39,225 bases of DNA from Gemmatimonadota bacterium (GTDB lineage: Bacteria; Gemmatimonadota; Gemmatimonadetes; Gemmatimonadales; GWC2-71-9), in NCBI GenBank assembly GCA_022710485.1, contig JAKLGU010000008.1, positions 64,083-103,307 on the forward strand, written 5' to 3'. Under the pieces are notes generated by a model. The model worked only from the letters and a program-made list of their open reading frames with translations, did no database searches and was not told the DNA's origin. The position numbers and the translations under genes were made by a program. Within the stretch, counting starts at the first letter, position 1. The number at the start of each line of letters is the position of its first letter. Shown here piece after piece: positions 30,753-36,917 of this stretch.

Positions 30753-32030
30753 TCAGACCTCGATGATCTGGTCCCGCCGCGTCCCCACGCTCACGTAGCG
30801 GATGGGGGCGCCGGCGAGGTCCTGCAGCCGGTCCAGATAGGCACGCGCCTGCGGGGGGAGGTCGGCCATACGGCGCGCGCCCTCGGTGGACCGCTTCCAC
30901 CCCGGCAGCACCTCGTACACCGGCTTGACCCGCTCCAGCCGCTCCACCTCCGCCGGCAGTTCCTCCGTCAACTCTCCATCGATCGTGTACCCGGTGCCCA
31001 CCGGGATCTCGCCGAAGGTGTCCAGTACGTCGAGCTTCGTCACCGCCAGGCCGGTGAGCCCGTTGACCCGCACCGAGTAGCGCACCACGTTGGCGTCGAA
31101 CCAGCCGCAGCGCCGCGGCCGCCCGGTGACGGCACCGAACTCGCCGCCGATCCGTTGCAGCGCCTCCCCCCCGTCCCCCAGCGCCTCCGTCGGCAGCGGG
31201 CCGTTCCCCACCCGGGTGGTGTACGCCTTCACCACGCCCAGCACCCCGTCGATGGCGGTCGGGCCGATGCCGGAGCCGACCGACGCGCCCCCCGCCGTCG
31301 TGTTGGAGCTCGTCACGTAGGGGTAGGTGCCGTGGTCCACGTCGAGGAGCGCGCCCTGCGCCCCCTCGAGGAGCACGCGCTTCCCCGAGCGCAGCGCCCG
31401 GTGCACCAGGAGGCCGGTGTCGGTGGCCAGGGGCAGCAGGCGCGGCGCCAGCCGCTCCAGCAGCGCTACGTGCTCGTCAAGCGAGGCGGGCGCCGCCCCC
31501 ATCATGGCGAGGAGGCGGTTGGCGCGATCGAGGCGCTCCGCCAGGAGGGTGCGGAGGGAGGCGGTGTCCCGGAGGTCGATGACCCGCACGCCGCGCCGCC
31601 CGTACTTGTCCTCGTAGGTAGGCCCGATGCCCCGCCCCGTCGTGCCGATCTTCTGGGACTTTTCGCTCGCGACGTCGAGCAGCTTGTGGTACGGCAGGAC
31701 CAGGTGCGCCCGCTCGGACACAAAGAGCCGGCCGGCGGTGTTCACCCCGCGCCCGGTGAGCCCGTCGAGCTCCTTGAAGAGGGTCTCGGGGTCCAGCACC
31801 ACCCCATTGCCGATGACGCAGGAGGCGCCGCCGTGCAGGATGCCGGAGGGGATCTGCTGGAGGATGAACTGCTCCTCGCCGATCACGACAGTATGCCCCG
31901 CGTTGGCGCCGCCCTGGTAGCGCACCACGCAGTCGGCGCGCTCCGAGAGCACGTCCACCAGCTTCCCCTTGCCTTCGTCGCCCCACTGCGCGCCCACCAC
32001 CACGACACACTGGGTCTTCGGATCGAACAT
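30753..32030 (-). CDS. purA: Adenylosuccinate synthetase
   Basis: PurA joins IMP and aspartate with GTP to make adenylosuccinate, the first committed step to AMP. The 425-residue protein has the family signatures VVGAQWGDEGKGKLVDVL (P-loop and catalytic Asp), YQGGANAGHTVV (catalytic His), KIGTTGRGIGPTYEDK, LLEGAQGALLDVDHGTYPYVTSSNTTAGG and GRPRRCGWFDA. The ATG at 32030 is consistent with relatives. It is convergent with the pilin cluster with a 2-nt gap. A rho-independent terminator of the upstream M28 gene lies just before it, so it probably has its own promoter in the 90-bp spacer, though I cannot define boxes. Confidence 0.97.
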   Translation of the reverse strand: MFDPKTQCVVVVGAQWGDEGKGKLVDVLSERADCVVRYQGGANAGHTVVIGEEQFILQQIPSGILHGGASCVIGNGVVLDPETLFKELDGLTGRGVNTAGRLFVSERAHLVLPYHKLLDVASEKSQKIGTTGRGIGPTYEDKYGRRGVRVIDLRDTASLRTLLAERLDRANRLLAMMGAAPASLDEHVALLERLAPRLLPLATDTGLLVHRALRSGKRVLLEGAQGALLDVDHGTYPYVTSSNTTAGGASVGSGIGPTAIDGVLGVVKAYTTRVGNGPLPTEALGDGGEALQRIGGEFGAVTGRPRRCGWFDANVVRYSVRVNGLTGLAVTKLDVLDTFGEIPVGTGYTIDGELTEELPAEVERLERVKPVYEVLPGWKRSTEGARRMADLPPQARAYLDRLQDLAGAPIRYVSVGTRRDQIIEV

Positions 32031-32053
32031 GGTCCCTCACGCGGGCTCAGGCC

Positions 32054-32080
32054 AACACAAAGGGCCCCTTGCGGGGCCCG
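32054..32080 (-). terminator. Rho-independent terminator after the M28 peptidase gene
   Basis: On the minus strand a 7-bp GC stem, GGGCCCC (32079-32073) and GGGGCCC (32068-32062), closes a GCAA tetraloop and is followed by TTTGTGTT. This is the only hairpin in the window with a T-rich tail. It lies about 40 nt past the stop at 32121. Confidence 0.75.
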
Positions 32081-32120
32081 TGCATCCTCGGGAAGAAGCT
32101 AGCGTGCGCCGGCCTCCCGG

Positions 32121-33203
32121 TCAAATCGGCGTGGCCACCAGCCGGCCCACCGCTTCGGCGGTCCGGAACTCGAGTCCCGCCGGCGTGTCGCGGGGCGTGT
32201 GCATCAGCCGGAGGGTGCCCCAGTCGAGCCGCGCCACCGTAAGCGCGGCCGCGCCGGTGCGCGCCAGCGGGTGGCTGTCCACGTACGCCCAGAGCGGCTG
32301 CCCGCGCTCGCGGACCACGGGCGCCACCCCTCCGAGCGCCGCGGCCACGCCGCCCGCCAGCCGCGCGCCCGGCGCGTCATGCGACACGACGTAGAGCGTC
32401 CCCTGGTCGTCGAGGGTGTCGAGGTTGACCACCTCGACGCCCACCAGCTGCGGACCGTACTCCCGCGCGAAGACCCGCGCGCCCACCAGGCCGAACTCCT
32501 CCGCGCCGGTGATCAGCACGCCCACCCCGGCGGCGGGGGCCGCCTCCGCCGCCACCAGTGCCGCCAGGAGCCCCGATCCGTTGTCCCGGGCCCCGACGGT
32601 CGTCCCCCGCAGCCCGCCGCGCGCCGCGAGCCCGCAGGCGACGAGCGCGAGCACCGCCGCCCAGGCCACCGTGTCGCTGTCCAGCGGCCCCCAGAGCCGC
32701 GCGACCGCCACCGCGGTGAGCGCCAGCACCGCCAGCGCCACCACCACCGCGCCGACCACCCGGCCCGCCATGGACTGGCCCTGCGCCTTCGTGTCGAGAT
32801 GCGCCACGATCCACCGGCGCACCGGGGCGTCGCCCCGGGTGGCGATCAGGTTGGCGTCCTGCCGCACGCCGCCCCCCAGCGACGACCAGCCGAGCGCGGT
32901 GCCGCGCACCAGCAGCGCCAGCGCCGCCAGCCCGACCACCCAGGCCGCGAGCGCGCCCCACCGGGGGGCGCCGGGCACCGTGGCCAGGGGAATCTGGATC
33001 AGCGTGAGCCAGCCGAGGCCGGCGGCCACCATCGGCAGGGCGTTGAGGCTGGAGGGGAAAAAGGCGAAGGGCTGTTCCACCACGCGGTAGTCGAGCGACC
33101 GGAGATGGTCGGCCACGAGCCGCCGGGCGTGCGCCGCCGCCGGGGTGCCCGCCTCCCGGGGAGTGTCGAGCAGGAGCGCCAGCACCTCGCGCGGACGGGC
33201 CAT
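32121..33203 (-). CDS. M28-type peptidase-like membrane protein, interrupted by membrane helices
   Basis: This 360-residue protein combines M28 aminopeptidase motifs with membrane segments. The catalytic motifs are WIVAHLDTK (first zinc His and catalytic Asp), GARDNGSGLLAAL (bridging zinc Asp), LITGAEEFGLVGA (catalytic and zinc Glu), VVNLDTLDD (zinc Asp) and LMHTPRDT (second zinc His). Two helices lie before the first motif (about 55-105). Two more (about 143-190, GRVVGAVVVALAVLALTAVAVA and DTVAWAAVLALVACGLAA) sit between the first His and the DNGSG Asp, where soluble M28 enzymes have a short loop. All zinc ligands are kept, so activity is plausible. It starts 3 nt after the pilT-like gene. 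Confidence 0.82.
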   Translation of the reverse strand: MARPREVLALLLDTPREAGTPAAAHARRLVADHLRSLDYRVVEQPFAFFPSSLNALPMVAAGLGWLTLIQIPLATVPGAPRWGALAAWVVGLAALALLVRGTALGWSSLGGGVRQDANLIATRGDAPVRRWIVAHLDTKAQGQSMAGRVVGAVVVALAVLALTAVAVARLWGPLDSDTVAWAAVLALVACGLAARGGLRGTTVGARDNGSGLLAALVAAEAAPAAGVGVLITGAEEFGLVGARVFAREYGPQLVGVEVVNLDTLDDQGTLYVVSHDAPGARLAGGVAAALGGVAPVVRERGQPLWAYVDSHPLARTGAAALTVARLDWGTLRLMHTPRDTPAGLEFRTAEAVGRLVATPI

Positions 33204-33206
33204 GGA

Positions 33207-34277
33207 TCAGCGCGCCTTCTTGCGTCGGTCGCGCCCCTCGGGCTCGGGCTCGCCCCGGGTGGCCGCGTGCGCCGTCTCCTCGGTGATCGACCCGCTCTTC
33301 ACCAGGTCGGCCAGGCTCTGCTCGAAGGTCTGCATCCCGTGCTGGTCGCGCCCCAGAGACATCAGCGTCCGGAGCTCGCCCCAGCGCGTGGGGTTCTTGA
33401 TGCAGGCCCGCACCTGCGGCGTGCCCACCAGCACCTCGATGGCGGCCACCCGCCCCTCCTCGTCGGCGCGCGGCAGGAGCTGCTGCGCCACGATGCCGCG
33501 CAGCGCCTCCGACAGGCGCACCCGCCCGATGTCCCGCTCGTCCGGCTGGAACATGGCCACCATCCGCTCGATGGACGTCGGCACGTCCGGCGTCGGCATG
33601 ACCGACACGACCAGGTGCCCCGTCTCGGCGGCCTTGACCGCGATGTCCGCGGTGTCGGGGTCGCGCATCTCACCGATCAGGATCACGTCGGGATCCTGCC
33701 GGAGGGCGGCCCGGAGCCCGACCGCCATGCTCTCGGTGTCCACCCCCACCTCGCGCTGCGTCACGGAGCAGTTGATGTCCCTGTGCAGGAACTCGATCGG
33801 GTTCTCGATGGTGACGACGTGCTTCTGCTTGGTGCGGTTGATGTGCTCAATGATGGCCGCCACCGTGCTCGTCTTGCCGCTCCCGCTGACGCCCGCCACC
33901 AGCAGCAGCCCGCGCTCGGAGTCGGCCAGCGTCGAGATCACGTCGGGAAGCCCGAGCGACTCGATGGATGGCACCGCGAAGGGGATGACCCGCATGACGA
34001 TCATGAACGAGGAGCGCTGCCGCAGCACGTTGACCCGGAAGCGGCCGACGCCCGGCATGCCCCACGAGCAGTCGAAGTCGCGCATTCGCTCGAGGTGGGC
34101 GCGATCCTCCTCGCTCGGGATCAGCTTGTGCGCGATGGCGCGTGTCTGGTCCGGGGTGAGGCGCTGCTTGGTGAGGGGGACCAGCCGGCCGTTGATCCGC
34201 GCCCGGAAGACGTCGCCCGCCTTGATGTGCAGGTCGGACGCGCCCCGTTCGACGGCGGCCTTGATGATCTTTTCCAT
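33207..34277 (-). CDS. PilT/PilU-family type IV pilus motor ATPase with altered His box
   Basis: This is a twitching-motility ATPase-family protein of 356 residues. It has the PAS-like N-terminal domain (ERGASDLHIKAGD), Walker A GVSGSGKT (residues 129-136), an Asp box (VTIENPIEFLH) and Walker B LRQDPDVILIGEMRD. The His box reads TGHLVVSVMPTPDV: the first His (221) is present but the second is Pro228, where PilT and PilU have LHT or LHA. C-terminal positions are otherwise conserved (LRGIVAQQLLPR), ending in a charged tail. It may be a paralogue with a different role, such as regulating another motor. The pilin cluster 3 kb away suggests it serves the same pilus. The start ATG at 34277 is typical for the family. 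Confidence 0.9.
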   Translation of the reverse strand: MEKIIKAAVERGASDLHIKAGDVFRARINGRLVPLTKQRLTPDQTRAIAHKLIPSEEDRAHLERMRDFDCSWGMPGVGRFRVNVLRQRSSFMIVMRVIPFAVPSIESLGLPDVISTLADSERGLLLVAGVSGSGKTSTVAAIIEHINRTKQKHVVTIENPIEFLHRDINCSVTQREVGVDTESMAVGLRAALRQDPDVILIGEMRDPDTADIAVKAAETGHLVVSVMPTPDVPTSIERMVAMFQPDERDIGRVRLSEALRGIVAQQLLPRADEEGRVAAIEVLVGTPQVRACIKNPTRWGELRTLMSLGRDQHGMQTFEQSLADLVKSGSITEETAHAATRGEPEPEGRDRRKKAR

Positions 34278-34287
34278 GGGACCTCGT

Positions 34288-34305
34288 GCCCCCTGCTCGG
34301 GGGGC
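34288..34305 (-). terminator. GC hairpin between trpS and the PilT-like gene
   Basis: GCCCCC (34288-34293) can pair with GGGGGC around TGCTC, ending at 34305, about 20 nt downstream of the trpS stop. There is no T-run, so termination is uncertain; it may only slow read-through or protect the 3' end. Confidence 0.3.
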
Positions 34306-34325
34306 GGCCAGGGTTCGTCCCGCGG

Positions 34326-35330
34326 TCAGCGCCCCGCCGGCCCGGCGGCCGGCAGGAACCCCATCCGCGCCTTCACCTCGGCGAGCGTGACCCGCGCGAC
34401 GGCCCGCGCCCGCTCGGCGCCCGCGGCGAGCACCGCGCGCACCGCGCCCTCGTCGGCGCGCAGCGACGCCGCGCGCTCCCGGATCGGAGCGAGGGCGGCG
34501 GAAAGGTTGTCCGCCAGCACCCGCTTGCAGTCGAGGCAGCCCCACTCCGCGCCGCGGCACTTGCGCGCCACCTCGACCACCGTCTCCGGCGGCGAGAAGT
34601 GTTTGTGCAGCGTGTAGATGTTGCAAATGTCGGGATTGCCCGGGTCCCTCTTCGTCTTGCGCGCCGGATCAGTCATGGCGGGGCGGAGCTTCTGCCAGAC
34701 CTCCTCCGGGCCTTCCAGGACGCCGATGGTGTTGCCCAGGCTCTTCGACATCTTGGCCTGACCGTCGAGACCCAGGATCCGCCGCGCCGGCGTCAGGAGC
34801 GACTGCGGCTCCGGCAGGACGTCGGTGCCGCCGCCGAACTGCGCGTTCCAGCGCCGCGCGATGACGCGCGCGAGCTCGAGGTGCTGCAGCTGGTCGTCGC
34901 CGACGGGGACCTGCTCCGCACGGTAGAGCAGGATGTCGGCCGCCATGAGAATGGGATAACTGAACAGCCCCGCCGGCACGCTCTCCAGTTTCTGCGACTT
35001 GTCCTTGAACTGCGTCATCCGCTCCAGCTCGCCGAGCGGCGTGACCGACGTCAGCAGCCACATCAGCTCGGCGTGCTCCGGCACGTGCGACTGGACGAAG
35101 AAGGTCGAGCGCGCGGGGTCGACGCCGGCGGCGAGGAGCCCGACCGCCATGTCGAGGGTCCGCCGCTCCAGGGTGGCGGCGTCGTGCTGCCCCGTGATGG
35201 CGTGCAGGTCCACGATGGAAAAGAAGCACTCGTTCCGCGCCTGGAGCGCCACCCAGTTCTGGACGGCGCCGAGCCAGTTGCCGATGTGCAGGTCGCCGGA
35301 GGGCTGGATGCCGGAGAAGATACGGGGCAT
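34326..35330 (-). CDS. trpS: Tryptophanyl-tRNA synthetase with a four-Cys [4Fe-4S]-type motif
   Basis: This class I synthetase of 334 residues charges tRNA-Trp. It has IFSGIQPSGDLHIGNWLGA (HIGH-type motif HIGN), FVQSHVPEHAELMWLLT, YPILMAADILLYRAEQVPVGDDQ and the KMSKS loop (QAKMSKSLGN, residues 191-200). Cysteines at 236, 258, 265 and 268 follow the spacing C-x21-C-x6-C-x2-C. Thermotoga maritima TrpRS has a nearly identical set at almost the same positions, and these bind a [4Fe-4S] cluster. I chose the ATG at 35330; a TTG at 35345 in frame is possible. A small palindrome (35331-35345) abuts the start. It is the second gene after map, separated by the heptamer array. Confidence 0.95.
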   Translation of the reverse strand: MPRIFSGIQPSGDLHIGNWLGAVQNWVALQARNECFFSIVDLHAITGQHDAATLERRTLDMAVGLLAAGVDPARSTFFVQSHVPEHAELMWLLTSVTPLGELERMTQFKDKSQKLESVPAGLFSYPILMAADILLYRAEQVPVGDDQLQHLELARVIARRWNAQFGGGTDVLPEPQSLLTPARRILGLDGQAKMSKSLGNTIGVLEGPEEVWQKLRPAMTDPARKTKRDPGNPDICNIYTLHKHFSPPETVVEVARKCRGAEWGCLDCKRVLADNLSAALAPIRERAASLRADEGAVRAVLAAGAERARAVARVTLAEVKARMGFLPAAGPAGR

Positions 35331-35345
35331 TTGGTAAGCTACCAA
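35331..35345. promoter_or_regulatory. Palindrome touching the trpS start codon
   Basis: TTGGTA-AGC-TACCAA is a perfect 6-bp inverted repeat with a 3-nt centre, immediately upstream of the trpS ATG at 35330. It could be an operator, or an mRNA hairpin that hides the start. No protein is known to bind it. Confidence 0.35.
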
Positions 35346-35390
35346 CCCGTCAATGGCGCCGCAAGTGAATATCGGGGAATGACTTAGTGC

Positions 35391-35432
35391 ACTGAGGACT
35401 GAGGACTGAGGACTGAGGACTTAGGACTGAGC
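35391..35432 (-). repeat. Heptamer array (ACTGAGG x 6) between map and trpS
   Basis: Six tandem heptamers: four perfect ACTGAGG, then ACTTAGG and ACTGAGC. Read in the direction of transcription the unit is the TCAGTCC form, opposite to the arrays at 10662 and 25410. It lies between the map stop (35442) and the trpS start (35330). Confidence 0.9.
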
Positions 35433-35441
35433 AGAACGCAG

Positions 35442-36230
35442 TTACATCCCCGCGTCCCCGCTTCCCCGCGTCCCCGCCTCTGTCATGGTCAGGATTCTCG
35501 GCCCGCCCTTCGTGATCGCCACGGTGTGCTCGAAGTGCGCCGACAGGCTGCCGTCCGCCGTGACGACGGTCCACTTGTCGGGGAGGGTGCGGGTGGCGGG
35601 ATCCCCCATGGTGATCATCGGCTCGATGGCGATGGTCATCCCCTCGAGGAGCCGGGGCCCGCGCTTCGGGACGCCGTAGTTGGGCACCTGCGGCTCCTCG
35701 TGGAACCGCGCCCCAATGCCGTGCCCCACCAGTTCCCGCACCACGCCGAACCCGGCCCCTTCCGCCACCGTTTGCACCGCGTGCCCGATGTCGCCGACGT
35801 GGTTGCCCACGCGCGCCGCGGCGATCCCCGCCGCCAGGCTCGCCTGGGTCACGTCGAGGAGCCGCTGCGTGTCGGGCGAGATCTCGCCGACGCCGATCGT
35901 GGTGGCGGAGTCGGCGTGCAGCCCGTCGAAGTGCACCCCGACGTCCACGCTCACGATGTTGCCCTCGCGAAGCACCCGCTTCTTCGACGGGATGCCGTGG
36001 ACAATCTCCTGGTTGATCGAGGTGCACAGCGTCTTGGGGAAGCCGTAGAGCCCCTTGAACGACGGGGTGGCCCCCTCGTGGCTCCGGATGAAGGCCTCCG
36101 CGATCCGGTCCAGGTCCTCCGTGGACAGCCCCGCCTTCGTCTCGCGGCGGAGCAATTCCAGCACGGCGCCCACGATGGACCCGGCGTGGGCCATCGTCTC
36201 GACTTCCCGGGGGGACTTCAGGGTGATCAC
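35442..36230 (-). CDS. map: Methionine aminopeptidase, C-terminus extended by octamer repeat
   Basis: MAP removes the initiator methionine from new proteins. The 262-residue protein has all metal ligands: HGIPSKK with the substrate His, DVGVHFDGLHADSATTI (two Asp), GHGIGARFHEEP (His), IEPMIT (Glu) and SAHFEHTVAI (Glu). The GTG start at 36230 overlaps the adk stop by 4 nt, as expected for the spc operon order adk-map. The last residues, AGTRGSGDAGM, are encoded by octamer repeats (35447-35478) and do not look like a normal MAP end, which usually stops soon after the ITKGG-type strand. The tail should be flexible and harmless to the active site. Confidence 0.95.
   Translation of the reverse strand: MITLKSPREVETMAHAGSIVGAVLELLRRETKAGLSTEDLDRIAEAFIRSHEGATPSFKGLYGFPKTLCTSINQEIVHGIPSKKRVLREGNIVSVDVGVHFDGLHADSATTIGVGEISPDTQRLLDVTQASLAAGIAAARVGNHVGDIGHAVQTVAEGAGFGVVRELVGHGIGARFHEEPQVPNYGVPKRGPRLLEGMTIAIEPMITMGDPATRTLPDKWTVVTADGSLSAHFEHTVAITKGGPRILTMTEAGTRGSGDAGM
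35447..35478 (-). repeat. Octamer array (four units) inside the 3' end of map
   Basis: Four octamers on the plus strand: TCCCCGCG, TCCCCGCT, TCCCCGCG, TCCCCGCC (GCGGGGAA family on the coding strand). They lie within the map reading frame and encode its last ~10 residues, just before the TAA. They are direct only, with no inverted partner. A heptamer array follows 15 nt further on. Confidence 0.88.
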
Positions 36231-36799
36231 GTGCCCTGCAGCGCCAGCGCCCGGCGGACCCGGGTCGCGATGTCGTCCACCGGGCCCACGGCGGGAATGC
36301 GGATCAGGCTGCCGCGCGACTCGTACCACGCGAGCACCGGCGCGGTCTGGTCACGGTAGCTCTGCAGACGGGTGGCGACCGCCGCCGGATCGTCGTCCGG
36401 ACGGCCCTCGATGCCGCGGCGGCGCTCGATCCGGCCGATGATCTCGGCGTCGGGCACGTCGAAGAAGAGCACCGCGTTCAGCTTCCGCCCCCGGTCGGCC
36501 AGGAGCCGCTCCATCCCCTCGGCCTGCGGGATGGTGCGGACCACGCCGTCGAAGATGACCCCGCCGGCGGCGGCGGGCCGGTCGAGCTCGTCGCGGATCA
36601 CGCCGAGGATGATCTCGTCGCTCACCAGCTTGCCCGCCTCCATCACCGCCCGGGCCTGGAGGCCGAGCGGGGTGCCGCGGCTCACGGCGTCGCGCAGGAG
36701 GTTGCCGGTGGCGAAGGTCGGCAGGCCCATCGACTCGGAGAGCAGCGCGCCCTGGGTGCCCTTCCCGGCCCCGGGCGGGCCCATCAGCAAGATATCCAT
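36227..36799 (-). CDS. adk: Adenylate kinase (short-lid form)
   Basis: Adk interconverts ATP, ADP and AMP. The 190-residue protein has the P-loop GPPGAGKGTQ at residues 7-16, the AMP site ATGNLLRDAVSRG, FDGVVRTIPQAE (usual form FDGFPRT; the Arg is kept) and a short lid (ERRRGIEGRPDDDPAAVATRL) without the four-Cys zinc domain of long bacterial Adks. The order secY-adk-map is the standard end of the spc operon. The start at 36799 follows a 118-nt spacer filled largely by the heptamer hairpin. Its stop overlaps map by 4 nt. Confidence 0.95.
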   Translation of the reverse strand: MDILLMGPPGAGKGTQGALLSESMGLPTFATGNLLRDAVSRGTPLGLQARAVMEAGKLVSDEIILGVIRDELDRPAAAGGVIFDGVVRTIPQAEGMERLLADRGRKLNAVLFFDVPDAEIIGRIERRRGIEGRPDDDPAAVATRLQSYRDQTAPVLAWYESRGSLIRIPAVGPVDDIATRVRRALALQGT

Positions 36800-36821
36800 G
36801 ATCCGCGCGCCTCCCGAAAAA

Positions 36822-36891
36822 GGACTGAGGACTGCGGACTGGGGACTGAGAGGGTGCCGCAGTGCAGTCCTCAGTCCTCAGTCCTCAGTCC
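36822..36891. repeat. Heptamer inverted element between secY and adk
   Basis: Four direct heptamers (GGACTGA, GGACTGC, GGACTGG, GGACTGA; 36822-36849), a 14-nt spacer, then four inverted ones (36864-36891, GCAGTCC then three TCAGTCC). The arms can pair at 25 of 28 positions, making a long hairpin inside the spc operon mRNA. It may be a terminator, attenuator or stabiliser between the secretion and nucleotide genes. Confidence 0.9.
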
Positions 36892-36917
36892 TCGTCACGC
36901 CGCCCACCTCGTCGATC

